Shown: one piece after another, positions 50,690-58,712 of the stretch
How the letters are laid out: each line of letters starts with the position of its first letter
How positions within the stretch are numbered: position 1 is the first letter of the stretch
Assembly (NCBI GenBank): GCA_946414805.1
Contig: CAMKPZ010000006.1
Location: forward strand, 62,001 to 126,000
Length of the DNA stretch: 64,000 bases
Source: an uncultured Bacteroidales bacterium
Lineage (GTDB): Bacteria > Bacteroidota > Bacteroidia > Bacteroidales > Paludibacteraceae
Reading direction: 5' to 3'
The notes under the pieces: generated by a model
Databases searched by the model: none
Told to the model about the DNA's origin: nothing
What the model saw: the letters and a program-made list of their open reading frames with translations, nothing else
Position numbers and translations under genes: made by a program

Positions 50690-53257
50690 CTACTTGACAC
50701 CCAACTCTTCCAACAGCTGATCAAGCTGGGAGAGATCCTGAATCAGCACGTCGCGCCCCTTCGGACCTTTGTTCGGACCTACGATACCTGCCGCCTCAAG
50801 TTGGTCGGAGAGTTTGCCGGCACGGTTGTAGCCTATTTCGAAGGCTCTTTGCAGACGTGAGGTCGAGCCCTCCTGCTTCGTTACTACATAACGCGCTACA
50901 TCGCCGAACATCGGATCAAGGCGTTTCATATCCACGCTGCCCGGTGCAGCCGCCTCGCTATCGCCGCCTTCGCCCACATACTCCGGCAACTGGTACGGCT
51001 CGGTGTAACGCTGCTGTTTGGAGATATGTTTGACGATCTCGTCCACCTCCGGCGTATCCACGAACGCACACTGCACACGGGTGATGCTTGCGTTGCCGGC
51101 ATAGAGGCTGTCGCCTCGTCCGATGAGCTGCTCCGCGCCCTTTGCGTCCAGCACGGTACGGGAGTCAATCACAGACTGCGTACGCAGGGCAATACGCGTA
51201 GGGATATTCGCCTTGATGACACCGGTAACGATATTCACGGACGGACGCTGGGTAGCGAGGATCATGTGCATTCCCACGGCACGCGCTTTCTGGGTGATAC
51301 GCGCGATAGGCGTCTCGACCTGTTTGCCCGCCTGCATGATGAAGTCTCCGTACTCGTCGATGATGATGACGATATAAGGCAGGTACTGGTGGTGCAGGCT
51401 GTCGCCCACGAGTTTGTTCGGGTTCAAGCGACGACGGACGAACTTGTCGTTATAGTCCTCGAGGTTACGCACACCGGCGTCCATGAGCAGTTTGTATCGG
51501 TTCTCCATCTCGATCACCAGCGAGTTCAGGGTGTTCACCACTTTGTCGCAATCGGTGATCACGATCTGTTCGGGATCAGTGTCCGGCATTGCCGCCAAGT
51601 AATGTTTCAGCAGCGGTTTATACGGCGCGAACTCCACCATCTTCGGATCCACCATGACGAGTTTGAGCTCCGCGGGGTGTTTCTTGTAGAGCAGCGAAGT
51701 GATGATGGCGTTGATCGCTACGGATTTACCGGTACCGGTTGCTCCGGCCACCAGCAAGTGCGGTGTCTTCGCCAGATCGAACATAAAGACCTCGTTGGTG
51801 ATCGTCCGTCCGTACGCGATCGGTAGACGCATCTTCGTCTCCTCCTGGAACCGCTTGGAGGCGATCACCGAGTGCATGGAAACGACCTGCGGTTTCTCGT
51901 TCGGCACCTCAATACCGATCGTTCCCTTACCCGGCATAGGCGCGATGATACGTATTCCCGTAGCGGAGAGACTCATCATAATATCGTTCTCCAGCGCCTG
52001 GATCTTCGCCACGCGGATACCCGCTTTCGGCACGATCTCATAGAGCGTGACGGTCGGTCCGACGGTTGCTTTGATACTATCAATTTCTATGCCATAGTTG
52101 CGCAGTGTCGTCACGATACGTGCTCCGTTAGCGCGTTGTTCGTCTTCGTCGATGACCGGCGCCGCCTCGTTGTCATAGACCTTCAGCAGGTTCAGAGACG
52201 GGAACTTGAAGAACTCCAGATCTTTCCGCGGATCGTAGGGACCGAGTTTCTCCAACAGTTTGTCGGGGTCTTTGGTATACAACTCATCCTCCGTCACATC
52301 CTCGATCTCCAGATCCGGATCTTTCTTCTCCTCCGGTTCGCCCATCGGTATCGGGGCGTCGCCGAGCGGCTCGTTATCCTCGTCCACCAACGGTTCCTCC
52401 GTCTCAATCTCCGGTTCTTGCGCCACCTCCGGTGCATCGGTATTCTCGATGGTGAAAGTCGGAGCGGGTTTCTCTTCTATGTCAACCGGCAGATCGATCG
52501 TCACCTCGTTAGCAGGCTCCGTCCCGGGGAAAGGGGTATCAGGAGAATCAGGAACACCAGGATCACCAGGGGCATCAGGTCTTTTAGTGAACAGCCCTGC
52601 AAACCACGAGCCAAACGCCTTGCAGCGGTCGATGAACTTCGGATCCGTCACGATAAGGAAGATCACCAGCGCCGCCGCCAAGATCAGTACTGTTCCGATC
52701 AGGTGTACATAACTCGACAGCCACCCGGCGAAGGCTTCGCCGAACCGTCCTCCCCAGCGGAATGTGCCGTCAACCAGAAGCTGCTGGCTGTAGCCCAACA
52801 CGACCGATCCCCATAAAGTCCAGAAAACGGTGTGACAGAAGATCCGGATCGCCGGTATATCCTTCAGCGCGTGCATGATCCGCAGTCCGTAGACGCCTAG
52901 CATCAGTACCAGCAAGATTGACACCAAACCGAACGACCCGTCTATCATGAACCGCGCCAACCGCGCCCCGGGCAATCCCAACATATTACGGATCTCGCCG
53001 CGGCTTGCCACCTGCTCGGCGTGACTCTGCGCCAACACCGACTGATCGGCGTAACCCGTAAAGAGAAAGCTCACATACGACAGCAAGGCAATCACGGCAA
53101 ACAGCAAAATCAGAACGCCGACGATCATACGCGTCTCGCGCGCCGCCAGATAGCGTTTCGTTATCTCCCACCAATTGGCTTTCTCCACGCGGATGGAACG
53201 TTCGCGCAGACCTTCGTCACCCATTGGATTTTTAATCTTTGAGGTTGTTCGGGGCAT
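50690..53257 (-). CDS. ftsK: DNA translocase FtsK
   Basis: A 855-aa protein: four membrane helices in the first 200 residues, an acidic and Pro-rich linker (about 215-330), alpha and beta motor domains with Walker A AGATGTGKS, and a C-terminal gamma domain for DNA orientation. It segregates chromosomes at division. ATG 53257 is chosen because the promoter (TACTTTTG, reverse of 53277-53284) overlaps the longer frame. Residues about 226-241 (DAPGDPGVPDSPDTP) are an in-frame iterated repeat. Confidence 0.93.
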   Translation of the reverse strand: MPRTTSKIKNPMGDEGLRERSIRVEKANWWEITKRYLAARETRMIVGVLILLFAVIALLSYVSFLFTGYADQSVLAQSHAEQVASRGEIRNMLGLPGARLARFMIDGSFGLVSILLVLMLGVYGLRIMHALKDIPAIRIFCHTVFWTLWGSVVLGYSQQLLVDGTFRWGGRFGEAFAGWLSSYVHLIGTVLILAAALVIFLIVTDPKFIDRCKAFGSWFAGLFTKRPDAPGDPGVPDSPDTPFPGTEPANEVTIDLPVDIEEKPAPTFTIENTDAPEVAQEPEIETEEPLVDEDNEPLGDAPIPMGEPEEKKDPDLEIEDVTEDELYTKDPDKLLEKLGPYDPRKDLEFFKFPSLNLLKVYDNEAAPVIDEDEQRANGARIVTTLRNYGIEIDSIKATVGPTVTLYEIVPKAGIRVAKIQALENDIMMSLSATGIRIIAPMPGKGTIGIEVPNEKPQVVSMHSVIASKRFQEETKMRLPIAYGRTITNEVFMFDLAKTPHLLVAGATGTGKSVAINAIITSLLYKKHPAELKLVMVDPKMVEFAPYKPLLKHYLAAMPDTDPEQIVITDCDKVVNTLNSLVIEMENRYKLLMDAGVRNLEDYNDKFVRRRLNPNKLVGDSLHHQYLPYIVIIIDEYGDFIMQAGKQVETPIARITQKARAVGMHMILATQRPSVNIVTGVIKANIPTRIALRTQSVIDSRTVLDAKGAEQLIGRGDSLYAGNASITRVQCAFVDTPEVDEIVKHISKQQRYTEPYQLPEYVGEGGDSEAAAPGSVDMKRLDPMFGDVARYVVTKQEGSTSRLQRAFEIGYNRAGKLSDQLEAAGIVGPNKGPKGRDVLIQDLSQLDQLLEELGVK

Positions 53258-53276
53258 ATTAACACAAATTAGCGTG

Positions 53277-53284
53277 CAAAAGTA
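53277..53284 (-). promoter_or_regulatory. -7 box for ftsK
   Basis: The minus strand reads TACTTTTGCACGC, 20 nt from the ATG. Confidence 0.65.
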
Positions 53285-53399
53285 CAAAAAAAAAACGATA
53301 TTCTAAAATCAAAGGTGGATTATTTGAATTATTTTGTGCAAAAATGTTCTTTTTCTATAATAATGTTCGCGCGCACTTGCGTATATAAAAAAAAAATTG

Positions 53400-53407
53400 T
53401 ACCTTTG
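53400..53407 (+). promoter_or_regulatory. -7 box for the rseC-rnf operon
   Basis: TACCTTTG, with TTGCG about 20 nt upstream. The start of rseC follows 11 nt later, so the leader is very short. Confidence 0.65.
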
Positions 53408-53417
53408 CACGCTTTTT

Positions 53418-53837
53418 ATGGCTATGAGTGAAGTTATTCGACATGAAGGAGTAGTGCTTAGCACGGATGGCAAGATGGCGCACATCGTCATTTTGCAGGC
53501 GAGTGCATGCAGTGCCTGCAAGGCCGCCGGTCTCTGTATGTCCGCGGACAGCAAGGAGAAAGAGATGGACGCATGGATGCTCGAACCGATGCAGCCGGGC
53601 GACAAAGTGGAGGTAATGGTGCAGGAGCGGTTGGCGTGGAAGGCGGTTTTCTTCGCGTACATCCTGCCGTTCCTGATTATGATGGTGCTTATGATCTCGC
53701 TCCTGTGGCTCACCGATTGGAGCGAATCCGTCGTCGGCGCCAGTGCGCTGGTTTCGATCGCACTCTATTACCTCTGTCTCACCCTTTTCCGCAGCCGTTT
53801 CAAGAAGCATTTTTCTTTTACTGCACGCAAGATTTAA
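53418..53837 (+). CDS. RseC/MucC-family membrane protein of the Rnf operon
   Basis: A 139-aa protein: N-terminal domain with ACSACKAAGLCM (cysteine cluster), two membrane helices (about 77-97 and 103-121). RseC homologues accompany Rnf genes and are linked to SoxR reduction or redox control. ATG 53418 is used; ATG 53424 is also possible. Confidence 0.82.
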   Translation: MAMSEVIRHEGVVLSTDGKMAHIVILQASACSACKAAGLCMSADSKEKEMDAWMLEPMQPGDKVEVMVQERLAWKAVFFAYILPFLIMMVLMISLLWLTDWSESVVGASALVSIALYYLCLTLFRSRFKKHFSFTARKI

Positions 53838-53871
53838 AATTATATAATAACAAACAAAAAACACATTTAAC

Positions 53872-54288
53872 ATGAGTCTGATTCTGATTTCTATGGGAGT
53901 GTTGGGTGTAACGGGTCTGGTAGCCGCCGTGCTGCTGTTTATCGTCAGCCAGCTCTTCAAAGTAGAGGAAGATCCCCGAATTGACTTGGTTCAGGCCGTG
54001 CTGCCCGGTGCCAACTGCGGCGGTTGCGGATTTGCCGGCTGCCGCAATTTTGCGGAAGCATGTGTCAAGGCGGGAGGCATTGAGGGTCTGGCGTGCCCAG
54101 TGGGCGGCGACCCGACAATGGAGGAGGTAAAGAAAATTCTTACCCCGAGTGATGAAGCAGCAGCCGAAACTCCGGCTGAGAGCGGAGACAAGAAGGGCTT
54201 CGATCCCGCTGTGGCTGCGAAGATTAAAGCGCTGCCTACGCCAAAGGCAGCATTCCCGTGCCTGATCGCTATGGCACAAAAATCGTAA
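53872..54288 (+). CDS. rnfB: RnfB, short form lacking the ferredoxin domains
   Basis: A 138-aa protein: membrane anchor (5-28), then the 4Fe-4S domain with Cys49, 52, 57 and 75 (PGANCGGCGFAGC...LACPVGG). A normal Bacteroidota RnfB continues for about 150 more residues with several ferredoxin clusters. Here the chain ends in an Ala/Pro/Lys-rich tail (FDPAVAAKIKALPTPKAAFPC) and TAA. RnfC begins 30 nt later, so the missing part is not next door. An iterated repeat (ATCGTAAATCGTAAAT) spans the stop. Confidence 0.85.
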   Translation: MSLILISMGVLGVTGLVAAVLLFIVSQLFKVEEDPRIDLVQAVLPGANCGGCGFAGCRNFAEACVKAGGIEGLACPVGGDPTMEEVKKILTPSDEAAAETPAESGDKKGFDPAVAAKIKALPTPKAAFPCLIAMAQKS

Positions 54289-54318
54289 ATCGTAAATGAG
54301 TAAAAGGTAAATGGATTT

Positions 54319-55665
54319 ATGAGAACATTCAAAATAGGCGGAGTTCATCCGCATGACAACAAACAATTCTCCGCACACCAGCCTATCACGGAGTGCCCGC
54401 TGCCCAAGCAAGCGATTATTCCGCTCGTGCAGCACATCGGTGCACCCGCCCAGGCCGTTGTGGAGGCAGGTAAGAAAGTGAAAGTAGGCGAACTGCTTGC
54501 GAAAGCCGGCGGTTTCGTCAGCGCGAACATCTGTTCGCCGGTGAGTGGTACGGTTTCGAAGATCGGTGATTGGACCGACGCTTGGGGTGCCCCGGGTCAG
54601 GCTATCGTCATCGATGTGGAAGGCGACGAGTGGATCCCGGAGATCGACCGCACGCCCCAGATCGTCCGCCAGTGTACGCTGGAGCCGAAAGCGATCATTG
54701 ACAAGATCGCGGCTGCCGGTATCGTAGGTCTCGGCGGCGCTTGTTTCCCCACGCATGTCAAACTGCTGCCCCCTCTGGGCAAGAAAGCCGAAGTACTGAT
54801 TGTCAACGGCGTGGAGTGCGAACCGTACCTCACCTGTGACCACCAGCTCATGCTCGAGCACGGCGAGGAGATCATCATCGGTATCAAGATCCTCATGAAG
54901 GCCCTCAGCGTTGACCGCGCCATCATCGGTATCGAGAATAACAAGAAAGACGCTATCGAGCACATGCAGAAACTCGCTCAGACGAACCTGGGTATCGAGG
55001 TTATGCCGCTTCAGTTGCGTTACCCGCAGGGCGGTGAGAAACAGCTCATCGACGCTTGTACCGGCCGTCAGGTGCCCTCCGGAGCACTGCCTATCGAAGT
55101 CGGCGCCGTAGTGGACAACGTAGCTACGATCTATGCCGTATATGAGGCGGTGCAGAAGAACAAACCGCTCATCAGCCGCGTCATGACCGTCACCGGCAAG
55201 AAGGTTGCCAAACCCGGCAACTACTCCGTTCGTTTCGGTACGCCGATCGAGGAAGTGATTGCTCTGGCAGGCGGTGTTCCGGCTAACACCGGTAAGATCA
55301 TTGGCGGCGGACCGATGATGGGACGCGCAATGGATCATATCGAAGGTATGCCGGCCAACAAACGCCTCTCCGGTCTGCTCTTCCTGTCCGAGGAAGAGAG
55401 CGTACGCCCGGAGGAAGAGAACTGTATCCGTTGCGGCAAATGTGTTCAGGCATGCCCGATGGGCTTGGAACCGTATCTGCTCAGCCGTCTGGCGGAACTC
55501 GAGAGATATGACGATCTGGAGAAGCATGATATCATGGATTGCATCGACTGCGGTTGCTGCGTCTTTACCTGTCCTGCACATCGCCGCCTACTCGATGGTA
55601 TCCGTCCGGGTAAAGCAAAAGTGGGAGCTATCTTGCGCGAACGCGCAGCTGCTGCGAAAAAATAA
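54319..55665 (+). CDS. rnfC: Electron transport complex subunit RnfC
   Basis: A 448-aa protein: N-terminal barrel-sandwich domain, flavin/NADH-binding SLBB region (GLGGACFPTHVKL, NGVECEPYLTCDHQLM), then two 4Fe-4S motifs, CIRCGKCVQACPMG (about 370) and CIDCGCCVFTCPAH (about 410). It takes electrons from or gives them to NADH and ferredoxin. Member of the rnfBCDGEA operon. Confidence 0.94.
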   Translation: MRTFKIGGVHPHDNKQFSAHQPITECPLPKQAIIPLVQHIGAPAQAVVEAGKKVKVGELLAKAGGFVSANICSPVSGTVSKIGDWTDAWGAPGQAIVIDVEGDEWIPEIDRTPQIVRQCTLEPKAIIDKIAAAGIVGLGGACFPTHVKLLPPLGKKAEVLIVNGVECEPYLTCDHQLMLEHGEEIIIGIKILMKALSVDRAIIGIENNKKDAIEHMQKLAQTNLGIEVMPLQLRYPQGGEKQLIDACTGRQVPSGALPIEVGAVVDNVATIYAVYEAVQKNKPLISRVMTVTGKKVAKPGNYSVRFGTPIEEVIALAGGVPANTGKIIGGGPMMGRAMDHIEGMPANKRLSGLLFLSEEESVRPEEENCIRCGKCVQACPMGLEPYLLSRLAELERYDDLEKHDIMDCIDCGCCVFTCPAHRRLLDGIRPGKAKVGAILRERAAAAKK

Positions 55666-55699
55666 TCTCAAATGTCAACTATAAAATTTCAACTATAAA

Positions 55700-56722
55700 A
55701 TGGCACATTTTATTACATCTCCGGCTCCGCACGTCCATAGCGGAGACAGCGTGCGCCGGAATATGCTGCTGGTGATCATCGCCCTGCTGCCGGCTTATGT
55801 CGTTTCGGTGCTGGAGTTCGGCTTTGGAGCGCTTATCACTGCGGCTATCAGCGTTTGCGCTTGCGTGCTCACGGAATGGTTCATCAGCCGTTTCCTGCTC
55901 AAAGAGAATAAACAGACGATCGGTGACCTCTCTGCCGTGCTGACAGGTCTCCTCCTCGCCTTCAACCTCCCCTCATCTATCGATTGGTGGATCGTTCTGA
56001 TCGGTGCGGTGGTGGCTATCGGCGTAGGTAAGATGAGTTTCGGCGGTCTGGGTCAGAACCCCTTCAACCCCGCTCTGGTAGGACGTGTGTTCCTCCTCAT
56101 CTCTTTCCCTGCCCAAATGACCACGTGGCCGACCCCGAAGGGATTTGCTACCGGCTATATCGACGCAGAGACCTCGGCTACTCCGCTCTATTACCTCAAG
56201 AATATGTTGAATACGGATCTGGATATGTCGGAGCGTCTGCAGGCTGTTCAGGATGTGTTCAGCACCAGTATGAAAGACTCGTTGCTGGGTGCAATGGGCG
56301 GTTCGCTCGGTGAGGTCTGCGCACTTGCGCTCATCATCGGCGGTATCGCACTCATCTGCTGCCGCGTCATCACATGGCATATTCCGGTTTCGATCATCGC
56401 TACCGTAGCCCTCTTCGCTGCTTGCACCGGTTGGGTCGGTGCGCTGCCCGAAGGAATGACCACGGGTTCGTATGTACTCTATTCCCTTCTCTCCGGCGGT
56501 CTCATGCTCGGCGCTTTCTTCATGGCTACCGATTATGTCACCAGCCCGATGACAGCGTGGGGAAAGATCATCTTCGGTTTCGGTATCGGCTTCATTATGA
56601 TGGTGATCCGTACCTGGGGTGCTTATCCCGAAGGTATGTCGTTCGCTATCCTGATCATGAATGCATGTGTACCTTTGTTGAACAAATTCCGTCCGACCCG
56701 TTTCGGCGAAAAACGTAAATAA
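55700..56722 (+). CDS. rnfD: Electron transport complex subunit RnfD
   Basis: A 340-aa membrane protein with about nine helices. It has the motif FGGLGQNPFNPALVGRVFLL and the covalent-FMN region near DAETSATPLYYL. Part of the ion-pumping core. A short TTTCAACTATAAAAT repeat lies before the start. Confidence 0.93.
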   Translation: MAHFITSPAPHVHSGDSVRRNMLLVIIALLPAYVVSVLEFGFGALITAAISVCACVLTEWFISRFLLKENKQTIGDLSAVLTGLLLAFNLPSSIDWWIVLIGAVVAIGVGKMSFGGLGQNPFNPALVGRVFLLISFPAQMTTWPTPKGFATGYIDAETSATPLYYLKNMLNTDLDMSERLQAVQDVFSTSMKDSLLGAMGGSLGEVCALALIIGGIALICCRVITWHIPVSIIATVALFAACTGWVGALPEGMTTGSYVLYSLLSGGLMLGAFFMATDYVTSPMTAWGKIIFGFGIGFIMMVIRTWGAYPEGMSFAILIMNACVPLLNKFRPTRFGEKRK

Positions 56723-56734
56723 GGAGGAGCATCT

Positions 56735-57418
56735 ATGAAAAAGTTAGAAAGTACATTCACCAATATGGTGCTCAGCCTCGTGCTCATCGCTGTGGTTGCG
56801 GCTGCCGCTCTTGCCGGCGTCTTCACCCTTACCAACGATAAGATCGAGCAGCAGAAAAACGAGAAACGCCAGAAAGCGATCAAGGAAGTGGTTCTTCCGA
56901 ACGCCGGAGAGGGCGTGGCTGTCACGATCGCATCTACCGATACGATCGACCCGTGCGTCGTTCACACCGTGCTCCTCAATGGAGAGTTCATCGGCTCCGC
57001 AGTGGAGACCAGCGGTGTCGGCTTCGGCGGAACCCAGAAGATCATGGTCGGCTTCAATGCCGACGGAGAAGTGATCAACTACTCTGTTCTGGAGCACCAG
57101 GAGACGCCGGGCCTCGGCGATCACATCAAAGAGTGGTTCAAAGAGCCTAAGAAAGCCGGCAGTTATATCCTCGGCCGTAAGGCGGGTGATCTGGTGGTCA
57201 GCAAGGATGGCGGAGATGTAGATGCTATCACGGCGGCTACCATCTCTTCGCGCGCGTTCCTCAAAGCGGTCAACACTGCTTACAACGCGATTGCCAATCA
57301 GCATGTAGAGGCGGCTTCCGGCGATACAGTACAGACCCCGGAAACTCCGGAATCCCAGGAATCCCCGGAAACCCCGGAATCTCCGGAGACTAACACAGAA
57401 AAGGAGGAAACACTATGA
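56735..57418 (+). CDS. rnfG: Electron transport complex subunit RnfG
   Basis: A 227-aa protein: one N-terminal helix, FMN-binding domain with the flavin-Thr motif DAITAATISS (residues about 164-173). Preceded by AAGGAGG, a strong Shine-Dalgarno that is unusual in this window. Residues about 200-220 (PETPESQESPETPESPET) are a tandem in-frame repeat. Confidence 0.92.
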   Translation: MKKLESTFTNMVLSLVLIAVVAAAALAGVFTLTNDKIEQQKNEKRQKAIKEVVLPNAGEGVAVTIASTDTIDPCVVHTVLLNGEFIGSAVETSGVGFGGTQKIMVGFNADGEVINYSVLEHQETPGLGDHIKEWFKEPKKAGSYILGRKAGDLVVSKDGGDVDAITAATISSRAFLKAVNTAYNAIANQHVEAASGDTVQTPETPESQESPETPESPETNTEKEETL

Positions 57419-58002
57419 ATAATGCTTTAAAAACATTCACCAACGGTATTCTCAAGGAGAATCCGACCTTTGTTCTGGTTCTGGGTATGTGTCCTACTCT
57501 GGCTACTACCACCAGCGCAATCAATGGTATGTCTATGGGTTTGGCGACGATGTTCGTGCTCGTTTGCTCGAACGTGGTTATCTCGCTCCTGAAAAACCTC
57601 ATCCCCGATAAGGTACGTATTCCGGCGTATATTGTGATCATCGCTACTTTCGTGACGATGGTGCAGCTTGCCATGCAGGCTTATCTGCCCGGTATCTACG
57701 AGGTCTTGGGTCTTTTCATCCCGCTGATTGTAGTTAACTGTATTGTCCTGGGACGTGCAGAGGCGTTTGCTGCGAAAAACAGCGTAGGTCTCTCCGCCAT
57801 GGACGGTCTGGGTATCGGACTGGGTTTCACCCTTGCTCTCACCCTGCTCGGTATGGTTCGTGAGCTCCTCGGTGCCGGATCGGTCTTTGGTTTGACAATC
57901 ATCCCCGAGACCTACAAGACCCTCATCTTCGTCCTCGCTCCGGGTGCTTTCATCGCACTCGCATACCTCATGGCGATCATGAATAAACTGCAGAAGAAAT
58001 AA
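57415..58002 (+). CDS. rnfE: Electron transport complex subunit RnfE
   Basis: A 195-aa membrane protein with six helices; ENPTFVLVLGMCPTLATTTSA at the start and IIVNCIVLGRAEAFAAKNS in the middle (LIVVNCIVLGRAEAFA). ATGA overlap with rnfG; AAAGGAGG upstream. Confidence 0.93.
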   Translation: MNNALKTFTNGILKENPTFVLVLGMCPTLATTTSAINGMSMGLATMFVLVCSNVVISLLKNLIPDKVRIPAYIVIIATFVTMVQLAMQAYLPGIYEVLGLFIPLIVVNCIVLGRAEAFAAKNSVGLSAMDGLGIGLGFTLALTLLGMVRELLGAGSVFGLTIIPETYKTLIFVLAPGAFIALAYLMAIMNKLQKK

Positions 58003-58036
58003 ATGAAATGGTAAATGATTAAATTGTAAATAGTTT

Positions 58037-58642
58037 ATGGCTTATTTTCTGATATTCATCTCTGCAATATTTGTTAACAATATTGTATTGAGCCAGTTCC
58101 TGGGCATCTGCCCGTTCCTGGGTGTTAGTAAGAAGATTGATACCGCGCTCGGTATGGGTGCTGCCGTAACCTTCGTGCTGACAGTAGCTACGATCGTTAC
58201 CTATCTACTGCAGAAACTGCTCGTCCTCTGGCATGTTGAGTTCCTGCAGACGATCCTCTTCATCCTCGTTATCGCTGCCCTCGTGCAGATGATCGAGATC
58301 ATGCTCAAGAAAGTCTCTCCGGCGCTCTATCAGGCGCTTGGCGTCTTCCTGCCGCTGATCACCACCAACTGCTGTATCCTCGGTGTGGCTATTATCGTAG
58401 CCGATGAGAAACAACTGCTGGCGAACCTCCCGACAGGACTTGAATACGGATTGCTCTCCGGTACCCTCTTTGCGTTTGCAACAGCGCTTGGCTTCGCTCT
58501 GGCACTGGTGCTCTTCGCCGGCATCCGTGAGCAACTCGCCCTGGCGAAACTGCCGAAAGCAATGCAGGGCACTCCTATCGCCCTTCTTACGGCAGGCCTC
58601 CTCGCTATGGCGTTCATGGGCTTCAGCGGTGTTGTAGGCTAA
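58037..58642 (+). CDS. rnfA: Electron transport complex subunit RnfA
   Basis: A 201-aa six-helix protein, homologous to RnfE: NNIVLSQFLGICPFLGVS and LPLITTNCCILGVAIIV. With RnfE it holds a membrane Fe-S cluster in the ion path. Last gene of the operon. Confidence 0.93.
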   Translation: MAYFLIFISAIFVNNIVLSQFLGICPFLGVSKKIDTALGMGAAVTFVLTVATIVTYLLQKLLVLWHVEFLQTILFILVIAALVQMIEIMLKKVSPALYQALGVFLPLITTNCCILGVAIIVADEKQLLANLPTGLEYGLLSGTLFAFATALGFALALVLFAGIREQLALAKLPKAMQGTPIALLTAGLLAMAFMGFSGVVG

Positions 58643-58665
58643 GTTCCGCTTTACCCTTTTCACAC

Positions 58666-58696
58666 ATACGCGCGTAATATTAAGGTACGCGCGTAT
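58666..58696 (+). terminator. Terminator of the rnf operon
   Basis: Perfect 11-bp stem ATACGCGCGTA (58666-58676) and TACGCGCGTAT (58686-58696), followed by a T-rich tail. Confidence 0.75.
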
Positions 58697-58712
58697 ATTT
58701 ATATCACAGCAA

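Noticed and set aside
53818..55581. Long open frame (587 codons) on the minus strand
   Set aside because: Exactly antisense to rnfB and rnfC, whose motifs are unmistakable; the product has no recognisable features.
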